Below, piece after piece: positions 55,490 through 64,000 of a stretch of DNA of 64,000 nucleotides. How positions within the stretch are numbered: position 1 is the first letter of the stretch; the number at the start of each line of letters is the position of its first letter. The stretch covers positions 58,841 through 122,840 of the forward strand of contig NZ_BAUJ01000018.1 in the NCBI RefSeq assembly GCF_000496695.1, written 5' to 3'. The notes below the pieces were generated by a model, which did not search any database, was not told where the DNA came from, and saw nothing but the letters and a program-made list of their open reading frames with translations. The stretch comes from Vibrio halioticoli NBRC 102217 (GTDB lineage Bacteria > Pseudomonadota > Gammaproteobacteria > Enterobacterales > Vibrionaceae). The translations under genes were made by a program, and so were the position numbers.

Positions 55490-56257
55490 ATGAGTAGAGG
55501 TCTGTTTGAAAGATTGCTACATAAGCATGCTTCGCCCGTCGATATCGAAGAGCAACAGCAAACAAGTGACGATATCGAACCTGCCATGCAAGTTGAGCTT
55601 GCGACTGATGATGAACGGCCGCTTGACAGTCTTGCTCTCGATAATTCAGCCACAGATGAAATTGAGCACTTTGTTGATCCTTCAGAAGTGACTGCTCCTG
55701 CAGAGCAGGCTTCATTAGAAACGATGGATACAGAAGAAGCCATTGCAAGTGAAGTCATTGCAAGTGAAGGCATTGATAATGAATTAGCAAGCGAAGATGT
55801 TGAAGATGAAGAACGTAAGCAAGGCAATGCGATGTCTGCGCTACTTGCTTCAGATTCAGCGCCAGAAATTAAAAAGCGCGCGTTACGCAGTTTATTCTTT
55901 AGTGGGCAGTTTAGTGAAGTAGATGAGCTAAATGATTATCACCAAGACTTTAGTCAAATCAAACCGTTAAGCTCAGAGGTTGCCAGTAAGTTAAGGCACT
56001 GGACGACTGAAAAAGCCAATCAATTAAGTGAAGACCTGATTGAGCCGTCAACAGCTGACGCGAGCAATGGCGTTTTAACTGAAGATAATCAACCGAACGT
56101 AGACAAAGAACCATCGCTTAGCGAAGAGCGAGAAGTAGAACTTACCCTTGAGGACGAGGCGTCATCGTCACAGTTAGTCAAAGAGGAGTACCAAGAGCAA
56201 GATGCTTCGGATGAAATCGCGGATAACGAGCCTATGACTAAACAAAATAAGCATTAA
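55490..56257 (+). CDS. DUF3306 domain protein, acidic
   Basis: 255 residues, very rich in Glu/Asp/Ser, probably cytosolic and partly disordered. The conserved part is at the start (MSRGLFERLLHKHASPV) and in the middle (ALRSLFFSGQFSEVDELNDYHQDFSQ), which fits DUF3306. A short internal repeat IASEVIASEGI comes from a 15-bp DNA duplication. Its role in the formate dehydrogenase cluster is unknown. A GGAGAGTTACG ribosome-binding site precedes the ATG. Confidence 0.82.
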   Translation: MSRGLFERLLHKHASPVDIEEQQQTSDDIEPAMQVELATDDERPLDSLALDNSATDEIEHFVDPSEVTAPAEQASLETMDTEEAIASEVIASEGIDNELASEDVEDEERKQGNAMSALLASDSAPEIKKRALRSLFFSGQFSEVDELNDYHQDFSQIKPLSSEVASKLRHWTTEKANQLSEDLIEPSTADASNGVLTEDNQPNVDKEPSLSEEREVELTLEDEASSSQLVKEEYQEQDASDEIADNEPMTKQNKH

Positions 56258-56456
56258 ATCTAAATGAGAATTATTATCTATAATAATAAATTTTTTTAAA
56301 TTAAAATGCTTATGAAATCACATAGTTAACAATTTTATCCGTTTAACACCTCAAATTTATTAAGGATTTAACAACCTTATGCAAAAAATCTGCAATTCTT
56401 AATGAAACGATGCGCTTATATTAGGCACGCTTATTTCATTAAATTACGGAATCAGA
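56258..56456. other. Intergenic region before the Fe-S protein gene
   Basis: About 200 bp of AT-rich DNA with no gene. It holds a Fur-box-like site at 56263–56278 and, closer to the gene, a GCGCTTATATTAGGC stretch with a possible -10 element. It splits the plus-strand cluster, so a second promoter here is likely. Confidence 0.45.
56263..56278. promoter_or_regulatory. Fur-box-like sequence
   Basis: AATGAGAATTATTATC matches 14 of 16 bases of the core AATGATAATCATTATC of the classical Fur consensus. It lies about 180 bp before an iron-sulfur protein gene. Binding is inferred only. Confidence 0.4.
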
Positions 56457-58127
56457 ATGCTAAAGGAATTTTTGGCCCAATCAACGTCAAGCAACGGTCA
56501 AGCGCGTAGTTACGCTTGTAACAACACGTTAGAGCTTTCAAATCTTATTCCTCCAACGGTGAGTTATGAAAGCCAAGGGGCGTTACTGATCATTGCTACC
56601 GAGCAAAATTTAGAAAACTTACAACAACAATTTTCATCCATGTCATCTGTGACCTTTGCTGTGCCAAGTGGCACAAAGATAACTGGTGATATCAGTCCAT
56701 ACTTTTTCTCATTAGCCCAATTATCTGGATATCTAGGGCGTTTCTCTTTTCATATTCTGCAAAGCAGTTCTATTTCCAAAGTAGAGCTTGCCCCGGTCGC
56801 TATCGCGCAACCGCATTTTGATGTGGTATTAGATTTTAGCGCAGAAGCTTTGATTGATACTGAAGTCCCTCCTGTCGGATATTTCCCTGTCGGCAGAGGC
56901 TACCCAAAACTTGAAGATGCTGTTGAAGAAATCAACGCTTTAATCGGAACCTTTGATAAGCCCAAATTTTTCCGCCTTGATACCGATAAATGTGCGCACA
57001 GTTCGCGTGGCGTTAAAGGCTGTGAGCGTTGCATTTTGTCTTGTCCTGCAGGGGCATTGACTAGTGAAGGGCGTGATGAAATTGGCTACAAAATCGAAAT
57101 CAATCCTTATCTTTGTCAGGGAGTGGGCACTTGTGCCACATCTTGCCCTACGGGCGCAATCGAATACGCCTTGCCATATCCCAACCAAACCCAAGGGTTT
57201 ATAGAGCGCACCTTACAAAATTATCAGGCGCAAGGTGGCAGTAATCCTATTGTGCTGTTCTGTAGTGAAGAACATGAAACCTATAACGTAATGGCGCTAC
57301 GCGCGTTACCCGATAATGTCATTCCTATTGTGGTTAATGAACTACCATCCGTGGGTATTGATACTTGGTTTGCCGCGCTGAGTAACGGCGCATCGCAAGT
57401 GTTGTTTGCCGCCAGTCGTCGCATGCCTGCCACGATCATTCGGGTCCTAAACGAAGAAGTAACGGTGGCCAAGACCTTGCTTAGACAGCTTGGTATTCAT
57501 GCTGAAAGTATCGATATTTTATACCTTGAAGATCTTAGACAAACCAAACCTGTGTTGATTGAAACACCTCTTAATGTGCATGTGGGGGAAATAGAAGGTG
57601 ATAAACGCGCAAGGTTATTCCAGTCGTTAGATGCCTTAGCGCAATCATTTACTCCGCTCCAAACAGAAGCAGCTCTGCCACAGGGCGCTCCATACGGCAC
57701 AGTGGCGTGTGATACCGATAAGTGCACCTTGTGTATGGCATGCGTGGCGGTTTGTCCGACTATGGCATTACACAACGAAGGACAAGTCCCTATGCTTAAT
57801 TTCATTGAGCAAGATTGTGTGCAATGTGGCTTATGTGAAGCTGCCTGTCCTGAAAAGGCTTTGGATTTGACCCCAAGAATTAACTGGGATCAACAGCAGC
57901 GCAGCAGTGCACTCACTTTAAATAAAGATGAACCGGCGCTGTGTTTACGCTGTGAAAAAGCGTTTGCACCTAAGTCCATGATTAGCATGCTACAGAGCAA
58001 ATTAAAAGGGCACAGCCACTTTTCAGATGAGATAGCAATTCGTCGAATTGCCATGTGTGAAGACTGCCGAGTTGTCGATATTTATGAAGAAATGGCGAAA
58101 GATCCTACAAAACAGCTAAAATATTAA
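56457..58127 (+). CDS. Multi-cluster 4Fe-4S ferredoxin-type protein
   Basis: 556 residues, cytosolic. The visible cysteine groups are CAHSSRGVKGCERCILSCPAG (about 180–200), CQGVGTCATSCPTG (about 222–235), CDTDKCTLCMACVAVCP and CVQCGLCEAACPEKALD (about 420–475), and a last CLRCEKA group. It probably holds several [4Fe-4S] clusters. The gene sits in a typical formate dehydrogenase cluster between DUF3306 and the TorD-like chaperone, 2 bp before the latter. An electron-transfer or enzyme-maturation role is inferred. Confidence 0.87.
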   Translation: MLKEFLAQSTSSNGQARSYACNNTLELSNLIPPTVSYESQGALLIIATEQNLENLQQQFSSMSSVTFAVPSGTKITGDISPYFFSLAQLSGYLGRFSFHILQSSSISKVELAPVAIAQPHFDVVLDFSAEALIDTEVPPVGYFPVGRGYPKLEDAVEEINALIGTFDKPKFFRLDTDKCAHSSRGVKGCERCILSCPAGALTSEGRDEIGYKIEINPYLCQGVGTCATSCPTGAIEYALPYPNQTQGFIERTLQNYQAQGGSNPIVLFCSEEHETYNVMALRALPDNVIPIVVNELPSVGIDTWFAALSNGASQVLFAASRRMPATIIRVLNEEVTVAKTLLRQLGIHAESIDILYLEDLRQTKPVLIETPLNVHVGEIEGDKRARLFQSLDALAQSFTPLQTEAALPQGAPYGTVACDTDKCTLCMACVAVCPTMALHNEGQVPMLNFIEQDCVQCGLCEAACPEKALDLTPRINWDQQQRSSALTLNKDEPALCLRCEKAFAPKSMISMLQSKLKGHSHFSDEIAIRRIAMCEDCRVVDIYEEMAKDPTKQLKY

Positions 58128-58129
58128 GG

Positions 58130-58735
58130 GTGAGCATGCATAACCAAGTACAACAATCACCGCGATCAGACATTTATTTGTTACTAGCGACATTGTTTAG
58201 ACAAGCACCAAATGCTCAGCTAATGCAGTGGTTGGCACAGTTAAATACTGAGGAAGAGTCAAGTGCAATGAGTGCTGACTGGCGCGCGCTTTGTCAGTTA
58301 GCAAAAGAGACTTCTCTTGAGTCGGTTGCAGAAGAATATCAAGACTTATTTATTGGTATTGGGCGTGGTGAAGTGATGCCTTTTGCTTCATGGCACCGAA
58401 ATGGCGCGTTAATGGAAAAACCGTTAATTGAATTGCGCCAAGACCTTGCATCGTTGGGCTTTGAGCGTAACGACAGCGTTAAAGAACCAGAAGATCACAT
58501 GGCAGCGTTGTGCGAAGTGATGGCGATGCTAGTAGAGGATAATTCGCCTCAGCAAGGCGTATTTTTTAATCGCCATATTGCCAGTTGGTATAAAGATTTA
58601 GTGAAACAAATTCAGGATGCGAAAGCGGCTGAGTTTTATCGAGTTGTCGCAAACCTGCTAGCCCAATTTATGGAGCTAGAAGAGGTTGCGTTGAGTGAGC
58701 AGAGCATTGCTGTTCGTTCTAGTGAGTTGGATTAG
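58130..58735 (+). CDS. TorD/DmsD-family molecular chaperone
   Basis: All-helical cytosolic chaperone of 201 residues from the GTG at 58130 (an ATG two codons later, at 58136, is equally possible with AGGGTGAG upstream). The family blocks are SDIYLLLATLFRQAPNAQLMQWLAQL, EYQDLFIGIGRGEVMPFASWHRNG and LPEDHMAALCEVMAML-like EPEDHMAALCEVM. It probably binds the Tat signal peptide of the molybdo-enzyme subunit until the cofactor is loaded. Confidence 0.88.
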   Translation: MSMHNQVQQSPRSDIYLLLATLFRQAPNAQLMQWLAQLNTEEESSAMSADWRALCQLAKETSLESVAEEYQDLFIGIGRGEVMPFASWHRNGALMEKPLIELRQDLASLGFERNDSVKEPEDHMAALCEVMAMLVEDNSPQQGVFFNRHIASWYKDLVKQIQDAKAAEFYRVVANLLAQFMELEEVALSEQSIAVRSSELD

Positions 58736-58750
58736 GTTGAGGATGGAGTC

Positions 58751-58951
58751 ATGAAAAACAATAAAGAAATTGATAATCATCGTCGTAGAGCAATTAAGGC
58801 TCTAGGTGGCGGTGTTGTTGCCGGTGCGATAATGACCACAGCAACAACATCTGCACAGGCGAGTCAGACCAAGGTGGAAGCCGAACAGTCGGAGGATAAT
58901 AAGGGTTATCGAGAAACTCAGCATATCCGCGATTACTACAATTCACTTTAG
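58751..58951 (+). CDS. Small Tat-signal protein, formate dehydrogenase region
   Basis: 66 residues, with a twin-arginine motif (HRRRAIKALGGGVVAGAI) and a short exported tail ending DYYNSL. Similar short proteins, often called FdhX-like, precede the catalytic subunit in Vibrio and related formate dehydrogenase clusters. The function is not known. It starts 15 bp after the TorD-like gene and lies 12 bp before fdhA. Confidence 0.82.
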   Translation: MKNNKEIDNHRRRAIKALGGGVVAGAIMTTATTSAQASQTKVEAEQSEDNKGYRETQHIRDYYNSL

Positions 58952-58963
58952 GAACCCATCACT

Positions 58964-61819
58964 ATGAAACTGACTAAACGTTCTGAAAGTACCTCAAGCC
59001 CTAATAAAAAGTTTGGTATTAGCCGTCGTACCTTTATGCGTAATTCATCATTGGCCGCTGGTGGTGCCGTGGTTGGGGCTGGAATGCTTGCTCCGGGCAT
59101 GATGAGAAAAGCCCAAGCCCAACCAGAAACTGGTGATGTTAATGTAGAGATAAAACGTACTATTTGTTCACACTGTTCGGTAGGTTGTGGCATTTATGCC
59201 GAAGTACAAAATGGTGTCTGGACTGGCCAAGAACCCGCTTTTGATCATCCCTTTAACCTTGGCGGTCACTGTGCAAAAGGTGCGGCTTTGCGTGAGCATG
59301 GTCGCGGCGAAAAACGCCTTAAGTACCCAATGAAACTCGAAGGTGGCAAGTGGAAAAAACTCACTTGGGAACAAGCCATCAATGAGATTGGTGATAATGC
59401 ACTGAAGATTCGTCAAGAATCGGGGCCGGATTCGGTTTACTGGCTCGGCAGTGCAAAACACAACAACGAACAAGCCTATATGTTCAGAAAAATGGCATCG
59501 TTGTGGGGCACAAACAATGTCGATCACCAAGCCCGTATTTGTCACTCCACCACAGTATCAGGGGTAGCGAATACCTGGGGTTATGGTGCAATGACCAATT
59601 CGTTTAATGACATGCACAACTGTAAATCAATGCTGTTTATTGGTTCAAACCCAGCTGAAGCTCACCCTGTTGCCATGCAACACATCTTGATCGCCAAAGA
59701 AAAGAACAGCTGTAAAATCGTAGTTGCTGATCCAAGACGTACTCGCACTGCGGCTAAGTCTGACCACTATATTGCGCTTCGTCCGGGTACCGATGTTGCG
59801 TTTATTTGGGGTTTGTTGTGGCACATCTTTGAAAACCAGTGGGAAGACAAAGAATTTATCCGCCAACGTGTATTTGGCATGGAAGAAATTCGTCAAGAAG
59901 TGGCGAAATGGACACCCGATAAAGTGGAACACGTAACGGGTGCTTCTAAAGATCAAATGTACAAAACCGCCAAGATCTTATCGGATAACCGACCGGGTTG
60001 TATCGTTTGGTGTATGGGCGGGACTCAGCACACCACTGGTAATAACAACACTCGTGCTTACTGTGTGTTGGAGCTGGCGCTTGGCAACATGGGTAAATCG
60101 GGCGGCGGCGCGAATATTTTCCGTGGTCACGATAACGTACAGGGCGCAACAGACCTTGGCGTATTGTCGCATACACTACCGGGTTATTACGGTCTCGCAC
60201 CGGGTTCTTGGAAGCACTGGTCAAAAGTATGGGATCTGGATTACCAATGGGTCGAAGGGCGATTTGATCAAACTAAGTACCGTGGCAAACAGCCAATGAA
60301 TAACATGGGTATTCCGGTATCGCGTTGGATTGATGGTGTGTTGGAAGACAAACAGAATATAGAGCAAAACGATAATATTCGCGCCATGTTCTACTGGGGG
60401 CATGCGGTAAACTCGCAAACCCGTGGACCAGAAATGCGTAAAGCAATGCAAAAGCTAGACATGATGGTGATTGTCGACCCATATCCAACGGTAGCGGCGG
60501 TAATGAATGACCGTACTGATGGCGTGTATCTACTTCCGGCTACAACGCAATTTGAAACGCACGGCTCAGTTACGGCATCAAACCGTTCATTGCAATGGCG
60601 TGATCAAGTTGTTGAACCTTTATTTGAATCAAAACCTGACCACGAAATCATGTATCTGTTAACCAAAAAATTGGGTTACTCAGATCAGATGTTTAAAAAT
60701 ATCGCAGTCAAAGATAACCAACCGGTTATTGAAGATGTGACCCGAGAATTTAACAAAGGCATGTGGACCATCGGCTATAGCGGTCAAAGCCCTGAGCGCC
60801 TTAAAGAACATCAGCAAAACTGGCACACCTTCCACAAAACAACCTTGTCTGCGGAAGGTGGTCCTGTTAATGGCGAAACCTATGGATTACCTTGGCCTTG
60901 TTGGGGTACGCCAGAGATGAAACACCCAGGCACGCATATTTTATATGACACTTCAAAACCTGTGGCTGAAGGTGGCGGTAACTTCCGTGCTCGCTTTGGT
61001 GTGGAATTTGAAGGTGAAAATCTGCTTGCGGAAGACAGCTACTCGAAAGGGTGTGAGCTTGAAGATGGCTTCCCTGAGTTTAGTGATAAATTGCTGAAAA
61101 GCTTAGGCTGGTGGGACGATCTCACTAGCGAAGAAAAAGCCGCCGCAGAGGGCAAAAACTGGAAGACAGACCTCTCTGGTGGGATTCAGCGCGTTGCCAT
61201 TAAACACGGCTGTATTCCTTACGGTAATGCCAAAGCTCGTGCGATTGTGTGGACATTCCCAGACCGAGTGCCACTACACAGAGAGCCACTGTACACGCCT
61301 CGTCGTGACTTGGTTAAAGATTATCCTACATGGGATGACAGCGAATCTATTTATCGTCTACCTACTTTGTACAAGAGTATTCAAGATGTCGATAAATCGA
61401 AAGAATACCCAATCGTACTGACCACCGGACGTTTGGTGGAATACGAAGGGGGCGGAGAAGAAACTCGTTCTAGCCCATGGCTTGCAGAGCTACAACGCGA
61501 AATGTTTGTCGAAGTGAATCCAAAAGATGCTAACGATCTTGGTATTCGAGACGGTGAGATGGTTTGGGTTGAAGGTGCAGAGAAAGGAAGAGTGCATGTA
61601 AAAGCTATGGTGACGCGTCGCGTAAGCCCTGGACTGGCATTTATGCCATTCCACTTTGGTGGCAAGTTCCAAGGCGAAGACTTAACAGAGCGTTACCCTG
61701 AGGGCACTGTTCCTTATGTCATTGGTGAAGCCGCAAACACGGCAACCACTTATGGTTATGACCCGGTTACACAGATGCAAGAAACCAAAGTTACCCTGTG
61801 TAATATTCGAAAAGCGTAA
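58964..61819 (+). CDS. fdhA: Formate dehydrogenase catalytic subunit alpha
   Basis: Exported molybdo- or tungsto-enzyme of 951 residues. The Tat motif is SRRTFMRNS (20–28). The [4Fe-4S] ligands are Cys68, Cys71, Cys75 and Cys103 (CSHCSVGC, GGHCAKG). The metal ligand is Cys193 in ARICHSTTV, encoded by TGT at 59540, so it is not selenocysteine. The dinucleotide-binding region includes NPAEAHPVAMQH and VADPRRTRTAAKSD. It oxidises formate to CO2 in the periplasm. fdhB follows after 13 bp. Confidence 0.95.
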   Translation: MKLTKRSESTSSPNKKFGISRRTFMRNSSLAAGGAVVGAGMLAPGMMRKAQAQPETGDVNVEIKRTICSHCSVGCGIYAEVQNGVWTGQEPAFDHPFNLGGHCAKGAALREHGRGEKRLKYPMKLEGGKWKKLTWEQAINEIGDNALKIRQESGPDSVYWLGSAKHNNEQAYMFRKMASLWGTNNVDHQARICHSTTVSGVANTWGYGAMTNSFNDMHNCKSMLFIGSNPAEAHPVAMQHILIAKEKNSCKIVVADPRRTRTAAKSDHYIALRPGTDVAFIWGLLWHIFENQWEDKEFIRQRVFGMEEIRQEVAKWTPDKVEHVTGASKDQMYKTAKILSDNRPGCIVWCMGGTQHTTGNNNTRAYCVLELALGNMGKSGGGANIFRGHDNVQGATDLGVLSHTLPGYYGLAPGSWKHWSKVWDLDYQWVEGRFDQTKYRGKQPMNNMGIPVSRWIDGVLEDKQNIEQNDNIRAMFYWGHAVNSQTRGPEMRKAMQKLDMMVIVDPYPTVAAVMNDRTDGVYLLPATTQFETHGSVTASNRSLQWRDQVVEPLFESKPDHEIMYLLTKKLGYSDQMFKNIAVKDNQPVIEDVTREFNKGMWTIGYSGQSPERLKEHQQNWHTFHKTTLSAEGGPVNGETYGLPWPCWGTPEMKHPGTHILYDTSKPVAEGGGNFRARFGVEFEGENLLAEDSYSKGCELEDGFPEFSDKLLKSLGWWDDLTSEEKAAAEGKNWKTDLSGGIQRVAIKHGCIPYGNAKARAIVWTFPDRVPLHREPLYTPRRDLVKDYPTWDDSESIYRLPTLYKSIQDVDKSKEYPIVLTTGRLVEYEGGGEETRSSPWLAELQREMFVEVNPKDANDLGIRDGEMVWVEGAEKGRVHVKAMVTRRVSPGLAFMPFHFGGKFQGEDLTERYPEGTVPYVIGEAANTATTYGYDPVTQMQETKVTLCNIRKA

Positions 61820-61832
61820 GGAAACCTAAATT

Positions 61833-62441
61833 ATGGCTAGAATGAAATTTCTCTGCGATACCAAGCGTTGTATCGAATGTAATGGCTGTGTCACAGCATG
61901 TAAAAACGAAAATGACGATGCGTTAGAGTGGGGCATTCAGCGCCGCCGCGTTGTGACCCTTAATGACGGTGAGCCGGGCGAAAGTTCTGTTTCTGTTGCG
62001 TGTATGCACTGTACCGATGCGCCTTGTAAAGCGGTGTGTCCGGCGGATTGTTTTGAATACACCGCAGAAGGCATATTGCTGCACAATAAAGATCTGTGTA
62101 TTGGTTGTGGCTACTGCTTATTTGCTTGTCCGTTTGGCGCACCACAATTTCCGCACACTACAGCCTTTGGTGAAAGAGGCAAGATGGACAAATGTACTTT
62201 CTGTGCAGGCGGCCTTGAAACCGAAGCGGGTTCTGATGAAGAACGAGCAAAATATGGTAGTAACCGTATTGCCGAAGGTAAGCTTCCTATGTGTGCCGAG
62301 CTATGTTCAACCAAAGCACTACTGGCGGGTGATGCAGAAATTGTTTCTGATATCTTCCGTCAACGTGTTGTTGAACGCGGAGCGAAAGGTGCCGGCTGGA
62401 GCGACGGTGAAGATATTGCGTTTGATGCGACTAAGAGCTAG
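61833..62441 (+). CDS. fdhB: Formate dehydrogenase iron-sulfur subunit beta
   Basis: 202 residues with four ferredoxin-type clusters: CDTKRCIECNGCVTACK, CMHCTDAPCKAVCPADC, CIGCGYCLFACP and KCTFC...CAELCSTKAL. It moves electrons from FdhA to the cytochrome b subunit. It lacks the C-terminal transmembrane anchor of the E. coli FDH-N and FDH-O beta subunits. It carries no signal of its own, so export as a complex with FdhA is inferred. It lies 16 bp before fdhC. Confidence 0.93.
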   Translation: MARMKFLCDTKRCIECNGCVTACKNENDDALEWGIQRRRVVTLNDGEPGESSVSVACMHCTDAPCKAVCPADCFEYTAEGILLHNKDLCIGCGYCLFACPFGAPQFPHTTAFGERGKMDKCTFCAGGLETEAGSDEERAKYGSNRIAEGKLPMCAELCSTKALLAGDAEIVSDIFRQRVVERGAKGAGWSDGEDIAFDATKS

Positions 62442-62457
62442 TTAAAGGAGCAATCAA

Positions 62458-63492
62458 ATGCAGTTAGCGAAACAATCGACATTGTTGTTGTTAGCGATGT
62501 TGGCAAGTGTCTTAATGGCGTTTAGTTTGCCAACGTATGCTGAGCAAAAACACAACGACACTGCGCAAAAAGAGATGGTGCAATTGGCTGGCGCGGATTA
62601 TTGGCGTGAGGTCAAAGGAGGCGTGGAGGGTACTACCACTTCAGCGTCACCTGAGCACGGCATTTTGATCAGTGTGCCGGGTCAAACTTGGTTCATTTTA
62701 AAAGAGAAGTGGATGTCACCTGCGGCCGCTGTCGCTATCTTTGGTAGCATCATGATGGTGGTATTGGCGTATTTCTTAGTTGGCCCATTAATGCTAAGTA
62801 AGCCTCGCACCGGACGAAAGCTCAAGCGCTGGAGTCGTATGGACCGAGCGCTGCACTGGACGATGGCATTTACCTTTTTAACCTTAGCCTTTAGCGGTTT
62901 GATGCTGGTTTACGGTAAGCACTTCTTAAAGCCTTATATTCCTTCCGATATATGGGGTTTAGTGATTTATAGCGCCAAGCAGTATCACAACTATATCGGT
63001 CCTATTTTCTATATTTTGCTTATCTTCATGTTCGTGAAATGGTGGCGAAAATCGCTATTTACCAAAGTGGATTTGCAATGGTTTATGAAAATGGGTGGTA
63101 TGGTCGGCAAGCATAAAGGCTCTCATCCATCGGCTGGGTTTTCTAACGGTGGTGAGAAGGTGATCTATTGGCTATTGATTGTGTTTGGCGTGGTGCTTGC
63201 AACCAGTGGCGTGATATTAGACTTCCCAATTTTTGACCAAACTCGCCGCGATATGGAAGTGGCTAACTTAGTGCACATGATTTCAGCATTGGTGCTCATC
63301 TGTGGTTTTGTGTTCCATATCTATATTGGTTTAGTGGGTATGGAAGGGGCGCTTGAAGGCATGGTGACAGGCAAGGTTGATGAAACTTGGGCTAAAGAGC
63401 ATCATGATCAGTGGTATGCAGAGGTGAAAGATCAATTGGAAGAGGCACCGGTTAAAGACAAAAGTAACAAGGATGGGGTAAGTAATGAATAA
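62458..63492 (+). CDS. fdhC: Formate dehydrogenase cytochrome b subunit gamma
   Basis: 344 residues. The signal peptide ends near residue 28, and a periplasmic part of about 45 residues precedes a helix (about 85–105). Then four helices carry heme-binding His in DRALHWTMAFTFLTLAFSGLMLV, KQYHNYIGPIFY and LVHMISALVLICGFVFHIYIG. It passes electrons into the quinone pool. The extra N-terminal segment and helix are longer than in enteric FdnI. It overlaps the next gene by 8 bp. Confidence 0.93.
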   Translation: MQLAKQSTLLLLAMLASVLMAFSLPTYAEQKHNDTAQKEMVQLAGADYWREVKGGVEGTTTSASPEHGILISVPGQTWFILKEKWMSPAAAVAIFGSIMMVVLAYFLVGPLMLSKPRTGRKLKRWSRMDRALHWTMAFTFLTLAFSGLMLVYGKHFLKPYIPSDIWGLVIYSAKQYHNYIGPIFYILLIFMFVKWWRKSLFTKVDLQWFMKMGGMVGKHKGSHPSAGFSNGGEKVIYWLLIVFGVVLATSGVILDFPIFDQTRRDMEVANLVHMISALVLICGFVFHIYIGLVGMEGALEGMVTGKVDETWAKEHHDQWYAEVKDQLEEAPVKDKSNKDGVSNE

Positions 63493-63904
63493 ACATCATA
63501 AGGGTATTTGGTACGCTTACATTGGTAGTTTTTTAACCCCATTTACGTTACTGCTGTCTGGTGTGATTGCCATTATCTATGCAGGGTATCGTTTAGATAA
63601 AGACGAAGATAGCGAAGTCGTGAACTCGCATTATTACGGTTTAATACGCAGCTTCTTTTTGTTTTTGACCTTTTTTGTGGTGCTTATCGTAACCATAGCC
63701 ACCTCCAATGGAGTATTGATTGGGGTGAATGATTATTGGTTTAGAAACAGCGCACTGGAAGAAGTGGCGCATGTCATTCCCATTGCGGGTGGCTTTATAT
63801 CGGCGGTCGCTATTTTGATTTGGTTTGTGCGCATGTTTAAAGGAATGCGTTTGTTAAAGCAAGATAAACCGGTCACTCAAGCCAAGTCGTTACATCAGTT
63901 TTAA
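63485..63904 (+). CDS. Small membrane protein, formate dehydrogenase cluster
   Basis: 139 residues with about three predicted helices (about 13–33, 53–73 and 93–115) and a basic C-terminal tail. The family is not recognised. The 8-bp overlap with fdhC and the shared terminator show that it is in the same transcript. A role in assembly or quinone docking of the enzyme is only a guess. Confidence 0.65.
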   Translation: MNKHHKGIWYAYIGSFLTPFTLLLSGVIAIIYAGYRLDKDEDSEVVNSHYYGLIRSFFLFLTFFVVLIVTIATSNGVLIGVNDYWFRNSALEEVAHVIPIAGGFISAVAILIWFVRMFKGMRLLKQDKPVTQAKSLHQF

Positions 63905-63921
63905 CGCCATGTTCTGAGTAC

Positions 63922-63953
63922 AAAAACGCCAAGCATCTTGCTTGGCGTTTTTT
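63922..63953 (+). terminator. Terminator of the formate dehydrogenase operon
   Basis: A stem AAAACGCCAAGCA (63923–63935), a 3-nt loop, and TGCTTGGCGTTTT (63939–63951), followed by more T. It lies 18 bp after the last stop codon. Confidence 0.93.
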
Positions 63954-64000
63954 CGTTTAATGCGTTAATGACTGACTAGAATCAGTGCTTATACCAATCG

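Noticed and set aside
59168..59545. Minus-strand frames within fdhA
   Set aside because: They are antisense shadows of the long fdhA frame, without ribosome-binding sites or known motifs.

Overview
The window looks like a chromosomal segment of a marine gammaproteobacterium of the Vibrionaceae, most likely Vibrio. This rests on the cyd–tol-pal–nadA gene order, an OmpV porin beside an OmpR-type two-component system and a DUF3019 protein (an arrangement I recall from the V. cholerae carRS/vprAB locus), a MobB–MoeA fusion, and a formate dehydrogenase cluster of Vibrio/Shewanella type. No rRNA, CRISPR array or intact insertion sequence was found. There is one tRNA gene.

Layout. 0.3–3.2 kb: cytochrome bd oxidase (cydA, cydB and the tiny cydX) ending in a terminator. 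3.5–8.9 kb: ybgC-tolQRAB-pal-cpoB, the Tol-Pal envelope machine. 8.9–10.7 kb: nadA, then a UPF0149 gene on the opposite strand, sharing a bidirectional terminator. 10.9–14.1 kb: tRNA-Ser(GGA) followed by a small accessory patch with a decayed integrase start, an orphan AAA-type ATPase and a small membrane protein. 14.2–30.7 kb (all minus strand): a peptide-use locus with an outer-membrane barrel protein, a five-gene peptide ABC transporter, two very large lipoprotein zinc metalloproteases and a cytosolic M42 aminopeptidase. 31.3–33.6 kb: an RsuA-type pseudouridine synthase and small genes of unknown function. 34–39 kb: ompV, a lipoprotein, and a minus-strand operon of a MipA/OmpV porin, a DUF3019 protein, a response regulator and a histidine kinase. 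39.3–44 kb: a FadD-type acyl-CoA ligase and the artPJQM-type arginine ABC transporter. 44.4–49.2 kb: small genes, a long RecQ helicase and a long RluA-type pseudouridine synthase. 49.4–63.9 kb: a molybdenum/tungsten and formate dehydrogenase region. The minus-strand operon fdhD-tupABC-mobA-mobB/moeA supplies metal and cofactor. The plus-strand genes encode assembly factors and the FdhABC enzyme.

The most unusual structure is a family of nine copies of a 23-bp repeat (core GGGGTCAGGTCTTG) confined to 33.2–41.15 kb. The copies lie in intergenic DNA, mostly as inverted pairs, and one pair forms a perfect 28-bp-arm hairpin. They resemble REP/REPIN elements, and no transposase of that kind is in the window. 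The other two points worth most attention are the orphan ATPase patch beside tRNA-Ser and the protease–porin–transporter–peptidase locus, which reads as a complete outside-to-inside peptide-harvesting route.

Limits: all family calls are from reading motifs in the translations. No alignment, HMM or database search was run. Start codons were chosen from ribosome-binding sites, signal peptides and gene spacing. Several chosen starts lie downstream of the longest possible open frame, as noted in the entries.
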